64,000 nt of DNA, taken from contig JBKPPF010000024.1 in assembly GCA_046733475.1 (NCBI GenBank), forward strand, positions 1 through 64,000, in the 5' to 3' direction. Source of the stretch: DATEOR01 sp046733475. GTDB taxonomy: Bacteria; Actinomycetota; Thermoleophilia; Gaiellales; Gaiellaceae. The notes below the pieces were generated by a model that saw only the letters and a list, made by a program, of their open reading frames with translations, was not told the DNA's origin and ran no database searches. Each line of letters begins with the position of its first letter. Within the stretch, counting starts at the first letter, position 1. The translations under genes and the position numbers were made by a program. This document shows, piece by piece, positions 33,380 to 41,711 of the stretch.

Positions 33380-34146
33380 AGCTGAACACCTATGAGTGGG
33401 GCGACGCCGAGGCTCCGCTCGTCGTCTGTCTCCACGGCGTCACTGGACACGGCCTGCGCTTCCGCAAGCTCGCCGAGGAGCGGCTCGCCAACCGCTTCCA
33501 CGTCGTCGCTGCCGATCTGCGCGGGCACGGGCACTCGATCTGGGACGAGCCGTGGGACATCGCCACGCATGTCGCGGACCTGCTCGAGACCTTCGACCGG
33601 CCCGCTCACTGGATCGGGCACAGCTTCGGTGGTCGGCTGACGATGGAGGTAACCGCGGTGCGGCCCGAGCTCGTCCGGCGGGCCGTGCTCCTCGACCCGG
33701 CGATCTTCATCCCTCCGTTCTGGGCGGACGACCTCGCCGCCGACGCGCGCAAGGAGGAGTCTTACTCCTCCGTGGACGAGGCGATCCAGATGCGCGTCGT
33801 CCGCAGCGGTCTCGCGCACACCCCCCGCGAGATCCTCGAGGAGGAGGTGGCCGTCCACGGCGTCGAGCAGGCCGACGGGCGCATCGGCTATCGCTATTCG
33901 GAGAACTGCGTCGGTGACGCGTACATGGAGTTGGCGAAGCCGGCTCCGCCGTTCGACAAGGTGCAGATCCCGACGCTCGTCGTCGTCGGCTCACTGTCGA
34001 AGATCGTGGGAGCGGGCGAGATCGAGCTCTACAGGCAGACGCTCGGCGACCTGTTCACGCTCGAGGTCGTGCCCGGCGGGCACAGCGTCCTGTGGGACGC
34101 GTTCGACGAGACCGCGGCCGCCATCGACGCATTCCTCGAGGCCTAG
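33376..34146 (+). CDS. Alpha/beta hydrolase
   Basis: A 256-residue single-domain hydrolase. Visible are the oxyanion strand VVCLHGVTGHG, the nucleophile elbow GHSFGG (Ser near residue 81), an acidic residue in the LVVVGSLSKIV region and the catalytic His in VPGGHSVLWDAF near the C-terminus. No feature fixes the substrate; esterase, lactonase or dehalogenase-like activities are all possible. The GTG overlaps the rarA stop; the 3' end overlaps the convergent arginase gene by four bases. Confidence 0.88.
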   Translation: MKLNTYEWGDAEAPLVVCLHGVTGHGLRFRKLAEERLANRFHVVAADLRGHGHSIWDEPWDIATHVADLLETFDRPAHWIGHSFGGRLTMEVTAVRPELVRRAVLLDPAIFIPPFWADDLAADARKEESYSSVDEAIQMRVVRSGLAHTPREILEEEVAVHGVEQADGRIGYRYSENCVGDAYMELAKPAPPFDKVQIPTLVVVGSLSKIVGAGEIELYRQTLGDLFTLEVVPGGHSVLWDAFDETAAAIDAFLEA

Positions 34147-35042
34147 AGGATTCGTTCCCCCAGGGCGCTGGCGACCAGCTCGACGGCGAGCTGGGCGGTC
34201 GCGTTCTCGCGGTCGAGGATCGGATTCACCTCGACGACGTCCATCGAGCCGAGAACGCCCGACTCGGCGACCAGCTCCATGGCGAGGTGCGCTTCCCGGT
34301 AGGAAAGGCCGCCGCGCACGGGCGTCCCCACTCCCGGAGCGACATCAGGGTCGACCACGTCCATGTCGAGAGAGACGTGGACGAACGCGGCATCGGCCAC
34401 GCGCTCGAGTGCCTCGCGGACGACGGGCTCGACCCCGCGCCGATCCAGGTCGGTCATGGTGTAGACGAACACTCCGAGCCGGCGCACCAACTCGCGCTCG
34501 CCGTCGTCCAGAGAGCGCACGCCGATGAGGAAGACGTGCTCAGGATTCACGGTCGGGAGCGGCCACGCATCGCTGCCGAAGGCGTCGTCTGCCAGCCCGA
34601 GCGCAGCGGCGAGAGGCATCCCGTGGACGTTTCCGCTCGGCGAGGTCTCCGGTGTGTTCAGGTCGCCGTGGGCGTCGAACCAGAGCACTCCGCCGGCCCC
34701 GTGAGTCGCGGCGAGCCCGCCGAGCGTCCCGAGCGCGATGGAGTGGTCGCCCCCGAGGACGATCGGGACAGAGCCTTCCTTGGCCACCGCTGCGACACGC
34801 CGGGCGATGCGCTCACATGCGTTCTTGATCTCGGCGAGAAAGCGGGCAGTCGGGTCGCCGGACGCGGTCGCCTCCGGGACCACGGTCTCGACGTTGCCCC
34901 AGTCCGAGCACTCGAGCCCGAGGCGCGTCAAGCGGTCGTACAGGCCTGCGTAGCGGATCGCGGAAGGCCCCATGTCCACGCCGCGACGGCCTGCGCCCAG
35001 GTCGAGCGCGCCACCGATGACTGCGACCTTTCTCGTGTGCAC
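34143..35042 (-). CDS. Arginase/agmatinase-family ureohydrolase, arginase type
   Basis: A 299-residue binuclear-manganese ureohydrolase. The metal-binding motifs are all present: GGDHSIALG, WFDAHGDLNT, and SLDMDVVDPDVAPGVGTP, with SGNVHGMPLAAALG as the arginase-type substrate loop. The overall length and the SGNVHG motif favour arginase (arginine to ornithine and urea) over agmatinase or formiminoglutamase. The start is GTG 35042, about 108 bases from the divergent tRNA-Phe. No urease or ornithine genes are near. Confidence 0.92.
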   Translation of the reverse strand: MHTRKVAVIGGALDLGAGRRGVDMGPSAIRYAGLYDRLTRLGLECSDWGNVETVVPEATASGDPTARFLAEIKNACERIARRVAAVAKEGSVPIVLGGDHSIALGTLGGLAATHGAGGVLWFDAHGDLNTPETSPSGNVHGMPLAAALGLADDAFGSDAWPLPTVNPEHVFLIGVRSLDDGERELVRRLGVFVYTMTDLDRRGVEPVVREALERVADAAFVHVSLDMDVVDPDVAPGVGTPVRGGLSYREAHLAMELVAESGVLGSMDVVEVNPILDRENATAQLAVELVASALGERIL

Positions 35043-35149
35043 GAAGGGGAAGCTAATCAGCCGGTGCCGCGGAGCGTGCCCTTGACCGCGACGGACGCGC
35101 TCCCGGCTGCCAGGTGACCAGGCGGCGTCCGATACTCTGTCCCCCGCGC

Positions 35150-35222
35150 GGCGAGGTAGCTCAGTTGGTAGAGCACACGGCTGAAAACCGTGGTGTCGCC
35201 GGTTCGATTCCGGCCCTCGCCA
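35150..35222 (+). tRNA. tRNA-Phe (GAA)
   Basis: A complete cloverleaf: acceptor GGCGAGG (35150-35156) with CCTCGCC (35215-35221), D stem GCTC/GAGC, anticodon stem CACGG/CCGTG with loop CTGAAAA and anticodon GAA at 35183-35185, T arm GCCGG-TTCGATT-CCGGC, discriminator A at 35222. CCA is not fully encoded (ACCT follows), so it is added post-transcriptionally. A -10-like TACTCT lies at 35133-35138. Confidence 0.97.
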
Positions 35223-35260
35223 CCTTTCGCATCGACGCCAAGGACCCGTTCGTCCACGCG

Positions 35261-35302
35261 AAAAACGACGTCCGGGCCGGTGCTACCGCGCCGCGGACGT
35301 CG
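35261..35302 (-). terminator. Intrinsic terminator for the minus-strand operon
   Basis: Read on the minus strand, a perfect nine-base stem CGACGTCCG (35302-35294) pairs with CGGACGTCG (35274-35266), with further G-C-rich sequence in the loop, and is followed directly by TTTTT (35265-35261). It lies 14 bases after the methyltransferase stop, so it closes the long minus-strand run. On the plus strand the same hairpin sits 43 bases after tRNA-Phe but has no T run behind it. Confidence 0.8.
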
Positions 35303-35316
35303 CTTGGCCGAGGATC

Positions 35317-35952
35317 CTAGACCGGGTCGGCCCGGGCGGCAAGGACGGCGATGCCGGTCCCTGCAGCGAGTTCCTGGATGAACTCGAAGCCGACCTCGGC
35401 GAGGCGGGCGCGCAGCTTGTCGGGCGGGACCCAGATCGGCGTCTCCGCCCCGCGCGAGAACGCGAAGATGGCGTGGCCGCCCGGGGCGGTGACCCGGCCG
35501 AGCTCCGCGAAGAACGGGATCATGTTCTGGAGGACGACGAGGTCGAACGACCCGTCGGGGAAGGGCAGGCTCGACCCGTCCGCCACCTCGAAGGAGACGC
35601 GTCCGGCGAGCTCGGAGGGAAGAAGGCGCTGCGCCTCCTCGACCATCTCGGGCGCGAGGTCGACGCCGACCACCTCGGCGTCAGGGAACCGCTTCGCGAC
35701 GACGCGCGCCGCCTTCCCCGTTCCCGTGCCGAGGTCGAGCACCTTGCGCGGCTGTGCCCCGAGCCGGTCCAGGGCGGCGCCGAGCGGGACGAGTCCTTCC
35801 GGCCCGATGCGCCCCTCCCAGGTCGACGCCAGCGAGCCGAACTGCCGTCGCATTGGTCCGCGAAAAAGCCGCCAGAGAACCGGCCGCGCCACGACGACCT
35901 GCGTGGTGAGTCGAGCGAACCGCCGTCCGGCCGCCTCCAGCCGCTGTCTCAC
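35317..35952 (-). CDS. Class I SAM-dependent methyltransferase
   Basis: A 211-residue methyltransferase. Motif I is VLDLGTGTGKAARVVAKR with the acidic residue of motif II in VVGVDLAPEMVEEA, then ADGSSLPFPDGSFDLVVLQN (motif IV region) and GGHAIFAF. It belongs to the Methyltransf_11/UbiE-like small-molecule group; the acceptor is unknown. GTG 35952 overlaps the SAM hydrolase stop by four bases. Adjacency to the SAM hydrolase suggests both touch SAM metabolism. It is the last gene before the terminator. Confidence 0.87.
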   Translation of the reverse strand: MRQRLEAAGRRFARLTTQVVVARPVLWRLFRGPMRRQFGSLASTWEGRIGPEGLVPLGAALDRLGAQPRKVLDLGTGTGKAARVVAKRFPDAEVVGVDLAPEMVEEAQRLLPSELAGRVSFEVADGSSLPFPDGSFDLVVLQNMIPFFAELGRVTAPGGHAIFAFSRGAETPIWVPPDKLRARLAEVGFEFIQELAAGTGIAVLAARADPV

Positions 35953-36758
35953 GCCGGCGTGAGGCGCAGTTCGTCTCCGACCCGCACGCCGAACATGCGC
36001 GCCGCATCCCCGCTGTTGATGGCGAGGGCGATGTTGGCGTAGGCGTCCTCGTAGAGCACGATGTCTCCCATGCGTGCGTCCGCGAAGGTGCGTGCGGCGA
36101 CGGCGAAGTAGCGCTCGAAGCCGACCTCGACCTCCACGCGCGTGCCGGGGTCGATTCCGACACGGGAGAGATGCTCGGCCGTGAGGTTGAGCTGCACATT
36201 GCCGTAGCGATCGACGTAAAGGACCGTGGCCCGGATCCGCGCCTCGCCGATCGACGGCTCGGGGAACTCGAGCCGGTGCAGACCGGCGGGGTCGAGCGCG
36301 GGGCCGAGCTTCCCGAGCTCGACGCCGCTCGCCAGGTGCGCGGCGGCCGGCGAGAAGATGTCGCGCCCGTGGAACGTATGGGAGATTCGGTCGAGCATGT
36401 AGGCCGACTCGGCGAGCTCGACCGCTTCCGCCACGCCGCCGAACCGATCTGCGGCGACGAGAAGGAGCCCGTTGTCCGGCCCGACGTAGAGGCGGTCGTC
36501 ACCTCCCCGCAGAGCGATCGGCTTCCGCTCGCTGCCGACACCCGGATCCACGACCGCGACGTGCACGCCGGTCGGCATGTACGGGAGCGTGCTCGCGAGG
36601 ACCAGGGCGCCCTGCAGCACGTGCTGGGGCGGGATCCCGTGCGTGATGTCGATCACTTCGACGTCTGGCGCAATGCGCTTGATGACGCCGCGACAGGTTC
36701 CCGCGAAGTCGTCCTCGAGGCCGAAGTCGGTCAGGAGGGTGATGAACTGGCGTGCGAT
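35949..36758 (-). CDS. SAM hydroxide adenosyltransferase (DUF62 family) with no standard start codon
   Basis: The protein hydrolyses SAM to adenosine and methionine using an Asp-Arg-His triad. All three are present: Asp and Arg in VVDPGVGSER and His in TFHGRDIFSP, at D71, R78 and H130 if translation begins at 36758, offset by three from the archaeal enzyme (D68, R75, H127). The essential N-terminal segment FITLLTDFGLEDDFAG is encoded, but upstream of it an in-frame TAA (36770-36768) leaves no ATG, GTG or TTG. ATC at 36758 or 36743 are the only ATN choices. GTG 36656 would delete the SAM-binding TDFG. The gene overlaps hemD by 28 bases. Confidence 0.8.
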   Translation of the reverse strand: MARQFITLLTDFGLEDDFAGTCRGVIKRIAPDVEVIDITHGIPPQHVLQGALVLASTLPYMPTGVHVAVVDPGVGSERKPIALRGGDDRLYVGPDNGLLLVAADRFGGVAEAVELAESAYMLDRISHTFHGRDIFSPAAAHLASGVELGKLGPALDPAGLHRLEFPEPSIGEARIRATVLYVDRYGNVQLNLTAEHLSRVGIDPGTRVEVEVGFERYFAVAARTFADARMGDIVLYEDAYANIALAINSGDAARMFGVRVGDELRLTPA

Positions 36759-37381
36759 GCGGCGAGCTTAACGGCTGCGACGAGGCCGTCGAGGTCGTGG
36801 CTCTCGGCTTCCGCGACGACCTCGAGACCGGCGCCGCGCGCCTCGGCCGACGTCACGGGGCCGATGCTCACGCAGGCGAGGTCCGTGCGCAGCGCGGCGA
36901 GTGCCCGCGCGGCCGAGGCCGAGGCGAGCACGACCAGGTCGGCATCGGGGAACGACGCGACTCCCAGCTCGACGGTGCGGTAGAGCGGGACCAGCTCGGC
37001 GCGGAGCTCGCGGACGAGCACGTCACGGGCGTCTTCGGCAGCCGCGTGGAGGACGCGGCCCGCCGGCTTCGGAAGCTCTTCGGCGAGCCCCTCCTGGGTC
37101 GAGCGCTCGGCAATGAGGTCCGGCTCGATGCCGTGAGCTCTGAGCGCCTCCGCGGTCCCCGGGCCGATCGCCGCGATCCGGCCAGGTCGACCCTGAAGCC
37201 GCCGCAGAAGCGGCTCGACGGCGTTGCGGCTGGTGACGAGGACCCAGTCGTAGCGCTCGGCCTCGATCGGCGGGCCGTCGAGCTCTTCGATGCGGATGAG
37301 CGGCGCCGCGACGACCTCGAAGCGACCCGCGCGCAGCCGCTTCTCTAGGCGCTCGTCGGTGCCCGTGACGGCGACTCTCAC
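36731..37381 (-). CDS. hemD: Uroporphyrinogen-III synthase
   Basis: A 216-residue HEM4-family protein, poorly conserved as is normal for the family, recognised by RVAVTGTDERLEKRLR, DWVLVTSRNAVEPLLRRL, RIAAIGPGTAEALRAHG, and ACVSIGPVTSAEARGAGLEV. It closes hydroxymethylbilane into uroporphyrinogen III in siroheme and heme synthesis. GTG 37381 overlaps the hemC stop by four bases, the usual arrangement, and an earlier start would lie inside hemC. It is followed by the SAM hydrolase gene. Confidence 0.9.
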   Translation of the reverse strand: MRVAVTGTDERLEKRLRAGRFEVVAAPLIRIEELDGPPIEAERYDWVLVTSRNAVEPLLRRLQGRPGRIAAIGPGTAEALRAHGIEPDLIAERSTQEGLAEELPKPAGRVLHAAAEDARDVLVRELRAELVPLYRTVELGVASFPDADLVVLASASAARALAALRTDLACVSIGPVTSAEARGAGLEVVAEAESHDLDGLVAAVKLAASHASSSPS

Positions 37382-38208
37382 GGCACCGCGGCGAGGAGCT
37401 CGTCCGCGAGAGCAAGTGGATCGTCGCCGTGCCTGCGCTCGATCCAAGCGCCGTCCTCGGCCGCGATCAGCGCCGTCAGCACCTCACCGTCGTGATGGGC
37501 CGCGACCGGGGCAAGGCAACCGGCTCCGATCCGGGCAACGCATGCTCGCTCGGCCGTCACACGGCGCCGCGTCTCGGGGTCATCGATTCCCGCGGCGAGC
37601 TCCTCCTCGCCCGCGCGGACCTGCAGCGCGACGGCGCCTTGCCCTGCCTCGGGCACGAGCTCGCCCGGTTCGAAGCGGTGGCCGATCTCATCCGAGAGAC
37701 CCAACCGGTCGAGCCCCGCGGCCGCGAGCACGACTGCGTCGAGCCCGCGCTCGCCGCGCTTCCGCAGGCGTGTGTCGACGTTGCCGCGCAGCGGCTCGAT
37801 CGCGAGCGCCGGCTCGAGCGCAAGAAGCTGCGCGCGGCGGCGCACCGACGCCGTGCCGATCCGCATCCCGGGCGCGAGACCCTTGGCGCCGCAGAGCGCG
37901 TCACGGGGATCCTCCCGGGCGAGGAAGGCGGCGACCGCGAGCCCGTCGACGTCCGTCGAGGTCATGTCCTTCGCGGAATGGACGGCCGCGTCGATGCGCC
38001 CGGCCAGGAGCGCCTCCTCGATCTCCTTCACGAAGACCCCGCGTTCGCCGATCTCGCCGAACGGCTTCGACCGGTCGCGGTCTCCCGCGGTCGTCATCGG
38101 GACAAGGGCGACGTCGAGATCGGGGTTGGCGGAGCGGAGCGCGTCGGCGGCGATCTCCGCCTGCGTCAGCGCGAGCCTACTCCCCCGGCTGCCGAGCCGA
38201 AGAATCAC
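37378..38208 (-). CDS. hemC: Hydroxymethylbilane synthase (porphobilinogen deaminase)
   Basis: A 276-residue enzyme that joins four porphobilinogen units. Typical blocks: LRLGSRGSRLALTQ at the N-terminus, KEIEEALLAGRIDAAVHSAKD, IEPLRGNVDTRLRKR, LVPEAGQGAVALQ and AERACVARIGAGCLAPVA with the cysteine that anchors the dipyrromethane cofactor. The length is slightly under the usual 300, with a shortened C-terminal domain. The start is GTG 38208, 32 bases inside hemA. Order hemA-hemC-hemD is standard; hemB is not in the window. Confidence 0.95.
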   Translation of the reverse strand: MILRLGSRGSRLALTQAEIAADALRSANPDLDVALVPMTTAGDRDRSKPFGEIGERGVFVKEIEEALLAGRIDAAVHSAKDMTSTDVDGLAVAAFLAREDPRDALCGAKGLAPGMRIGTASVRRRAQLLALEPALAIEPLRGNVDTRLRKRGERGLDAVVLAAAGLDRLGLSDEIGHRFEPGELVPEAGQGAVALQVRAGEEELAAGIDDPETRRRVTAERACVARIGAGCLAPVAAHHDGEVLTALIAAEDGAWIERRHGDDPLALADELLAAVP

Positions 38209-39466
38209 GGTCGTCGAGGTCGAAGAGATGCCGCACCGCGTCCGCGTAGACGCCGCCGTCGGCGCCCGCGGCCGCCTGCTTCATCCGAACGGTGGGGGCG
38301 TGAAGAAGCTTGTTCACGATCTGCGCGGTCAGAGACTCGACCGCACGCCGCTCGCTCGGGCTCAGGGAGCCGAGGCGGCCTTCGGCGCGCTCGAGCTCGC
38401 TCGTTCGGATCGACTCGGCGCGAGCCCGGAGAGATGCGATCGCCGGGACGACGTCGAGCGAGAGCTGCCAGGCGCGGAAACCTTCGGCCTCCTCGGCAAC
38501 GATCGCCTCGGCGCGCACGGCCTCCTCGCGCCGGCCCGCCACGCTCTCCTCGACGACCCGCTCGAGGTCGTCGATGTCGTACAGATAGCAGCCCTCGATC
38601 TCGTTCACGGCGGGATCGATGTCGCGCGGGACGGCGATGTCGACGAAGAAGATGGGCCGGCCCTTGCGTGTACGCATCGTGCGCTCGACCTGCTCAGCCG
38701 ACAGGACATGGCCCCTCGAGCTGGTTGAGGCGACGACGATGTCCACCTGCTCGAGCTCGGCCTCCACCGCCTCGAGACCCGCGGCGCGGCCGCCGAAGCG
38801 GCGCGCGAGCCGCTCGGCCCGCTCGACGGAGCGGTTGGCCACGAAGACGCTCTCGACTCCGCGCGAGATCAGGTTCACGGTGGCGAGGTCGCTCATCTTC
38901 CCCGCGCCGAGCACGAGGATGCGCCGTCCCTCCAGCGTGCCGAAGACGCGCTCGGCGAGCTCGGCCGCCGCGGACGAGATGGAGGCCGGATTCTCCCCGA
39001 TAGCCGTTTCGCTCCGCACCCGGCGGCCCACGCGAAGGGCCTGGCGGAAAAGCCGATGGACCAGCCCGCGTGCCGTTCCGGCTTCCTTCGCGGTCTCGTA
39101 GGCGCCGCGCACCTGACCGAGGATCTGCGCCTCGCCAGGGATCATCGAGTCGAGGCTCGCAGCCACGCGGAAGAGATGCATCGCGGCCGCCTCGTCGGTC
39201 AGCGTGTAGAGCGACGGGGCGATTTCGCTCTCGCTGAGTCCCCCGAGCGCGGCGAGCTCCGCGAAGGCACGCTCCTGGGCGGCCTCCGGATCCTCGTCCA
39301 CGACGTAGAGCTCGGTGCGATTGCACGTGGAGAGCGCGACCGCCTCACCTTTCTCCCCGGCCAGCCGGCGGACAAGCTCCGGGTTCTCAGGTGCGCTGAC
39401 GTAGAGCTGCTCGCGGAGCTCGACGGGAGCCCGGTGGTGAGAGGTGCCGACGAGGACGAGGTGCAT
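38177..39466 (-). CDS. hemA: Glutamyl-tRNA reductase
   Basis: A 429-residue enzyme that reduces glutamyl-tRNA to glutamate-1-semialdehyde, the first step of C5 heme synthesis. The catalytic cysteine is C48 in LSTCNRTELYVV; the NADPH domain shows RILVLGAGKMSDLATVNL, and the dimerisation domain ends with VNKLLHAPTVRMKQAA. HLVLVGTSHHRAPVELREQL fits the N-terminus from ATG 39466. It follows the HemX-like gene after two bases; a HemX-like partner next to hemA is also found in firmicutes, where it controls HemA. Confidence 0.96.
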   Translation of the reverse strand: MHLVLVGTSHHRAPVELREQLYVSAPENPELVRRLAGEKGEAVALSTCNRTELYVVDEDPEAAQERAFAELAALGGLSESEIAPSLYTLTDEAAAMHLFRVAASLDSMIPGEAQILGQVRGAYETAKEAGTARGLVHRLFRQALRVGRRVRSETAIGENPASISSAAAELAERVFGTLEGRRILVLGAGKMSDLATVNLISRGVESVFVANRSVERAERLARRFGGRAAGLEAVEAELEQVDIVVASTSSRGHVLSAEQVERTMRTRKGRPIFFVDIAVPRDIDPAVNEIEGCYLYDIDDLERVVEESVAGRREEAVRAEAIVAEEAEGFRAWQLSLDVVPAIASLRARAESIRTSELERAEGRLGSLSPSERRAVESLTAQIVNKLLHAPTVRMKQAAAGADGGVYADAVRHLFDLDDRDSSARQPGE

Positions 39467-39468
39467 GG

Positions 39469-40257
39469 CTAGAAGTGGGCTACGGGGACGAGGGCGACCG
39501 CGACGAGGGCAAACGCCGCGAGCGCGAGGTACGCCGTACGACGACCGCGCCAGCCCGCTTCGTAGCGGAGGAAGAGGAAGGCGGCGTAGGCCACCCAGGT
39601 GAGCAGCGCTACTGCCATGACGGCGTCGAACCCGCCGCCCTCGGATCCGAGCCGGGCGAGACCGACCGCCAGCCCGAGGGTCAACGCCGGCAGCGCGACG
39701 AGAATCGTCCGGCCGGTGAGGGTGTCGAGCGCGAGTTGCGACGGCGCGCGCTGGCGCAGGACTCCGGGTGCATGTGCCTTGAGTCGCCGCTCCTGCCACA
39801 GGTAGAGGCTCGCGAGACCGGCGGCGAGGGTGAAGCCCGCGAAGGCCGCGAGGATCAGCCCGACGTGGAAGGCGAGGAAGACGTCGCCGAGCTCGCTGCG
39901 CCCCTCGTTCCCGGCCCCGCCGCTAAGCCAGGCGACGGCGAAGAGCACCGCGGCGAGCGGCATGACCACGAGTCCGAGCAACCGGAAAGGCGCCCGGCAG
40001 CCCCAGATGAGGTAGGCGCCGACGACGAGCCAGACGAAGAGGTTGAGGGAGCCGGCCCAGGTTCCCCACGGGAAGCCCTCGGCCTGAGCGGCCTGCGCGA
40101 CGAGAAGCGCGGTCTGAGCGAGCCAGCCGAACCTGACTCCCCAGATCGCAAAGCGGGAGAGGCGACCCGGCCTCACTCCGTCACCGAGATAGGCGACCGC
40201 TGCCTCCAGGTAGCCCGCGAGGGCAGGCCAGACGAGGATCACGGCCAGCTCGCCCAT
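39469..40257 (-). CDS. HemX/CcsA-like cytochrome c assembly membrane protein
   Basis: A 262-residue integral membrane protein with about eight helices. The segment LAFHVGLILAAFAGFTLAAG followed by ASLYLWQERRLK is the pattern of HemX-type members of the cytochrome c assembly family. The tryptophan-rich WWD heme loop of CcsA/CcmF is not clear (only FPWGTWAGSLNLFVW), which favours HemX. Its start overlaps the CcmD-like stop (ATGA) and hemA follows, tying heme synthesis to cytochrome c maturation. Confidence 0.82.
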   Translation of the reverse strand: MGELAVILVWPALAGYLEAAVAYLGDGVRPGRLSRFAIWGVRFGWLAQTALLVAQAAQAEGFPWGTWAGSLNLFVWLVVGAYLIWGCRAPFRLLGLVVMPLAAVLFAVAWLSGGAGNEGRSELGDVFLAFHVGLILAAFAGFTLAAGLASLYLWQERRLKAHAPGVLRQRAPSQLALDTLTGRTILVALPALTLGLAVGLARLGSEGGGFDAVMAVALLTWVAYAAFLFLRYEAGWRGRRTAYLALAAFALVAVALVPVAHF

Positions 40258-40409
40258 CAGGCCGCTCTCCGCCGCTGCGCGAGCTCGGTCAATTCGGCCA
40301 CCTCGCGCTCGAGCCGCGAGAGCTTGAACGAGTAGAGGACCACGTAGAGGAGGACGACCGCGAGGACGACGAGGTAGGCGGCGGTGACGTATTTCTCCGA
40401 CGTCGTCAT
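40257..40409 (-). CDS. ccmD: CcmD-like small membrane protein
   Basis: A 50-residue protein with one membrane helix (AAYLVVLAVVLLYVVLYSF, about 10-28) and a charged cytoplasmic tail (KLSRLEREVAELTELAQRRR), the form of CcmD, which helps the CcmABC complex hand heme to the chaperone CcmE. Sequence similarity in this family is always low; the call rests on shape and position directly after ccmC (ATGA overlap). ATG 40409 is the natural start. Confidence 0.7.
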   Translation of the reverse strand: MTTSEKYVTAAYLVVLAVVLLYVVLYSFKLSRLEREVAELTELAQRRRAA

Positions 40410-41089
40410 TCGAGCGCCTCCCGCAGCTCGCGGAGCCGTGCGTCGAGGCGCTTCCCCGTGAGCTCGTTGGTGTAGAGCGAAGCGAAGAGGCCGAGCATCG
40501 CGGCGAGGCAGATGCAGAACACGAAGAACATGCTCCCGGACATCTGCGGTCCGTCCCGCGTGAAGACGACGGGGTGGATGAAGTTCTCGGCCAGCCGGAT
40601 CGCGAGGAAGCTGACCGGGATCAGCGCGACGCCGAAGAGCGCGTAGACCGCCGACAGGTTTGCGCGGCGCGGTCCCGACTCGACGGAGAAGCGGAGCATG
40701 AAGTAGGCGCAGTAGAAGAGGAAGAGGACGAGGAAAAGCGTCAGCTGCCGCTCGCTCCACGTCCACCAGACCCCCCAGGAGATCTTGGCCCAGATGGAGC
40801 CGGTGACCAGGGTGAGGATCCCGAAGATGACGCCCATGTGCACGGCCGTGTAGCTCTCGAGGTCGTAGCGCGACTCCCGGGTCCAGAGGAGCCGGAGTGC
40901 TTTCCAGGCGCCCCAGCCGAAGCACGCGTACGCGGTCAACGCGATGGGCACGTGGACGTAGAAGATGCGCTGGCTGAAGCCCTGGTCAGCGTCCTCGGGA
41001 GCCCAGAAGAGAGCCAGCGCAAGACCTGCCACGAGCAGCACGGCGGCTGCCGCGGCGAGCAGCACGGCCCGGTTATTCCGCAACGACAT
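40406..41089 (-). CDS. ccmC: Heme exporter/handling protein CcmC
   Basis: About 227 residues, six membrane helices, with the tryptophan-rich periplasmic heme loop GSIWAKISWGVWWTWSERQL and flanking histidines (RIFYVHVPIALTAYA; ENFIHPVVF), the marks of CcmC. With CcmABD it delivers heme to CcmE in system I cytochrome c maturation. ATG 41089 is preferred; an in-frame TTG 30 bases earlier would lie further inside ccmB. It overlaps ccmB by 17 bases. Confidence 0.92.
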   Translation of the reverse strand: MSLRNNRAVLLAAAAAVLLVAGLALALFWAPEDADQGFSQRIFYVHVPIALTAYACFGWGAWKALRLLWTRESRYDLESYTAVHMGVIFGILTLVTGSIWAKISWGVWWTWSERQLTLFLVLFLFYCAYFMLRFSVESGPRRANLSAVYALFGVALIPVSFLAIRLAENFIHPVVFTRDGPQMSGSMFFVFCICLAAMLGLFASLYTNELTGKRLDARLRELREALE

Positions 41090-41711
41090 ACTCAAAGCTC
41101 GCCCAAGAAAGAATCGCAAAAATCAGGTCGTAGAGAGCGAGGAAGCCGAGGTAGCGCCCGGGGTCGTCGACCACGGTCGCCCCGACTCCGCCGACGACGA
41201 CGGGGATGACGAGCGGCAGGAAGAGAAGCGGCAGCAGGAGCTCCCGCGCGCGGCTCGCGGCGGCCATCGCGGCAAGCAGTGTCCCGACGGCGGCGAGCCC
41301 GAGGTTCGCGAGGAGGACCGCCGCGACGAGCTCCCAGCCGACGGGCTCGAAGAAGAGGGCGTAGGCAGGAAGGGCGACGGCCTCCGCCACGCCGAGGAAC
41401 ACCAACACGCCGAGGGTCTTGGCGAGCCAGATCGCGCTTCGGTCGCACGGAGCGAGAACGAGACCGTCGAGCACGCGCTGCTCACGCTCGGCCGTGAAGG
41501 CGCGCCCGAGCCCGAGGAGGGCGGTGAAGAGCAGCGCGATCCAGAGGAGGCCCGTCGAGGCCGTCGCGGAGGCATCCGAGGGAAGCGAGAAGTGGAAGAC
41601 GACGAGCGCGGAGACGACGAAGAGGAGCATCGCCGGGAGGGTGTCCCGCGAGCGCAGCTCGAGAAGGATGTCTTTCCGCGCGAGAGCGGCGACGTCGGCG
41701 AAGTAGGTCAT
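41073..41711 (-). CDS. ccmB: Heme exporter subunit CcmB
   Basis: A 212-residue membrane permease with six helices, starting with the family-typical cytoplasmic segment VAALARKDILLELRSRDTLP. LLWIALLFTALLGLGRAFTAEREQRVLDGLVLAP is the conserved first third of CcmB and ends with the DRSAIWLAK segment. It pairs with CcmA to form the ABC transporter part of system I. ATG 41711 overlaps the ccmA stop by four bases. Confidence 0.92.
   Translation of the reverse strand: MTYFADVAALARKDILLELRSRDTLPAMLLFVVSALVVFHFSLPSDASATASTGLLWIALLFTALLGLGRAFTAEREQRVLDGLVLAPCDRSAIWLAKTLGVLVFLGVAEAVALPAYALFFEPVGWELVAAVLLANLGLAAVGTLLAAMAAASRARELLLPLLFLPLVIPVVVGGVGATVVDDPGRYLGFLALYDLIFAILSWASFEYVVAE

Noticed and set aside
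35082..35138. TTGACC at 35082 as the -35 box of the tRNA-Phe promoter
   Set aside because: It lies 45 bases before the -10-like TACTCT, far outside the usual 16-19 base spacing.
35266..35302. The hairpin as a terminator for tRNA-Phe
   Set aside because: On the plus strand the stem is not followed by a T run; the T run lies on the minus-strand side, so it serves the operon coming from the right.
35949..36656. Starting the SAM hydrolase at the normal-looking GTG 36656
   Set aside because: This would delete the TDFG SAM-binding segment, which is encoded intact upstream and at the spacing expected for the family.
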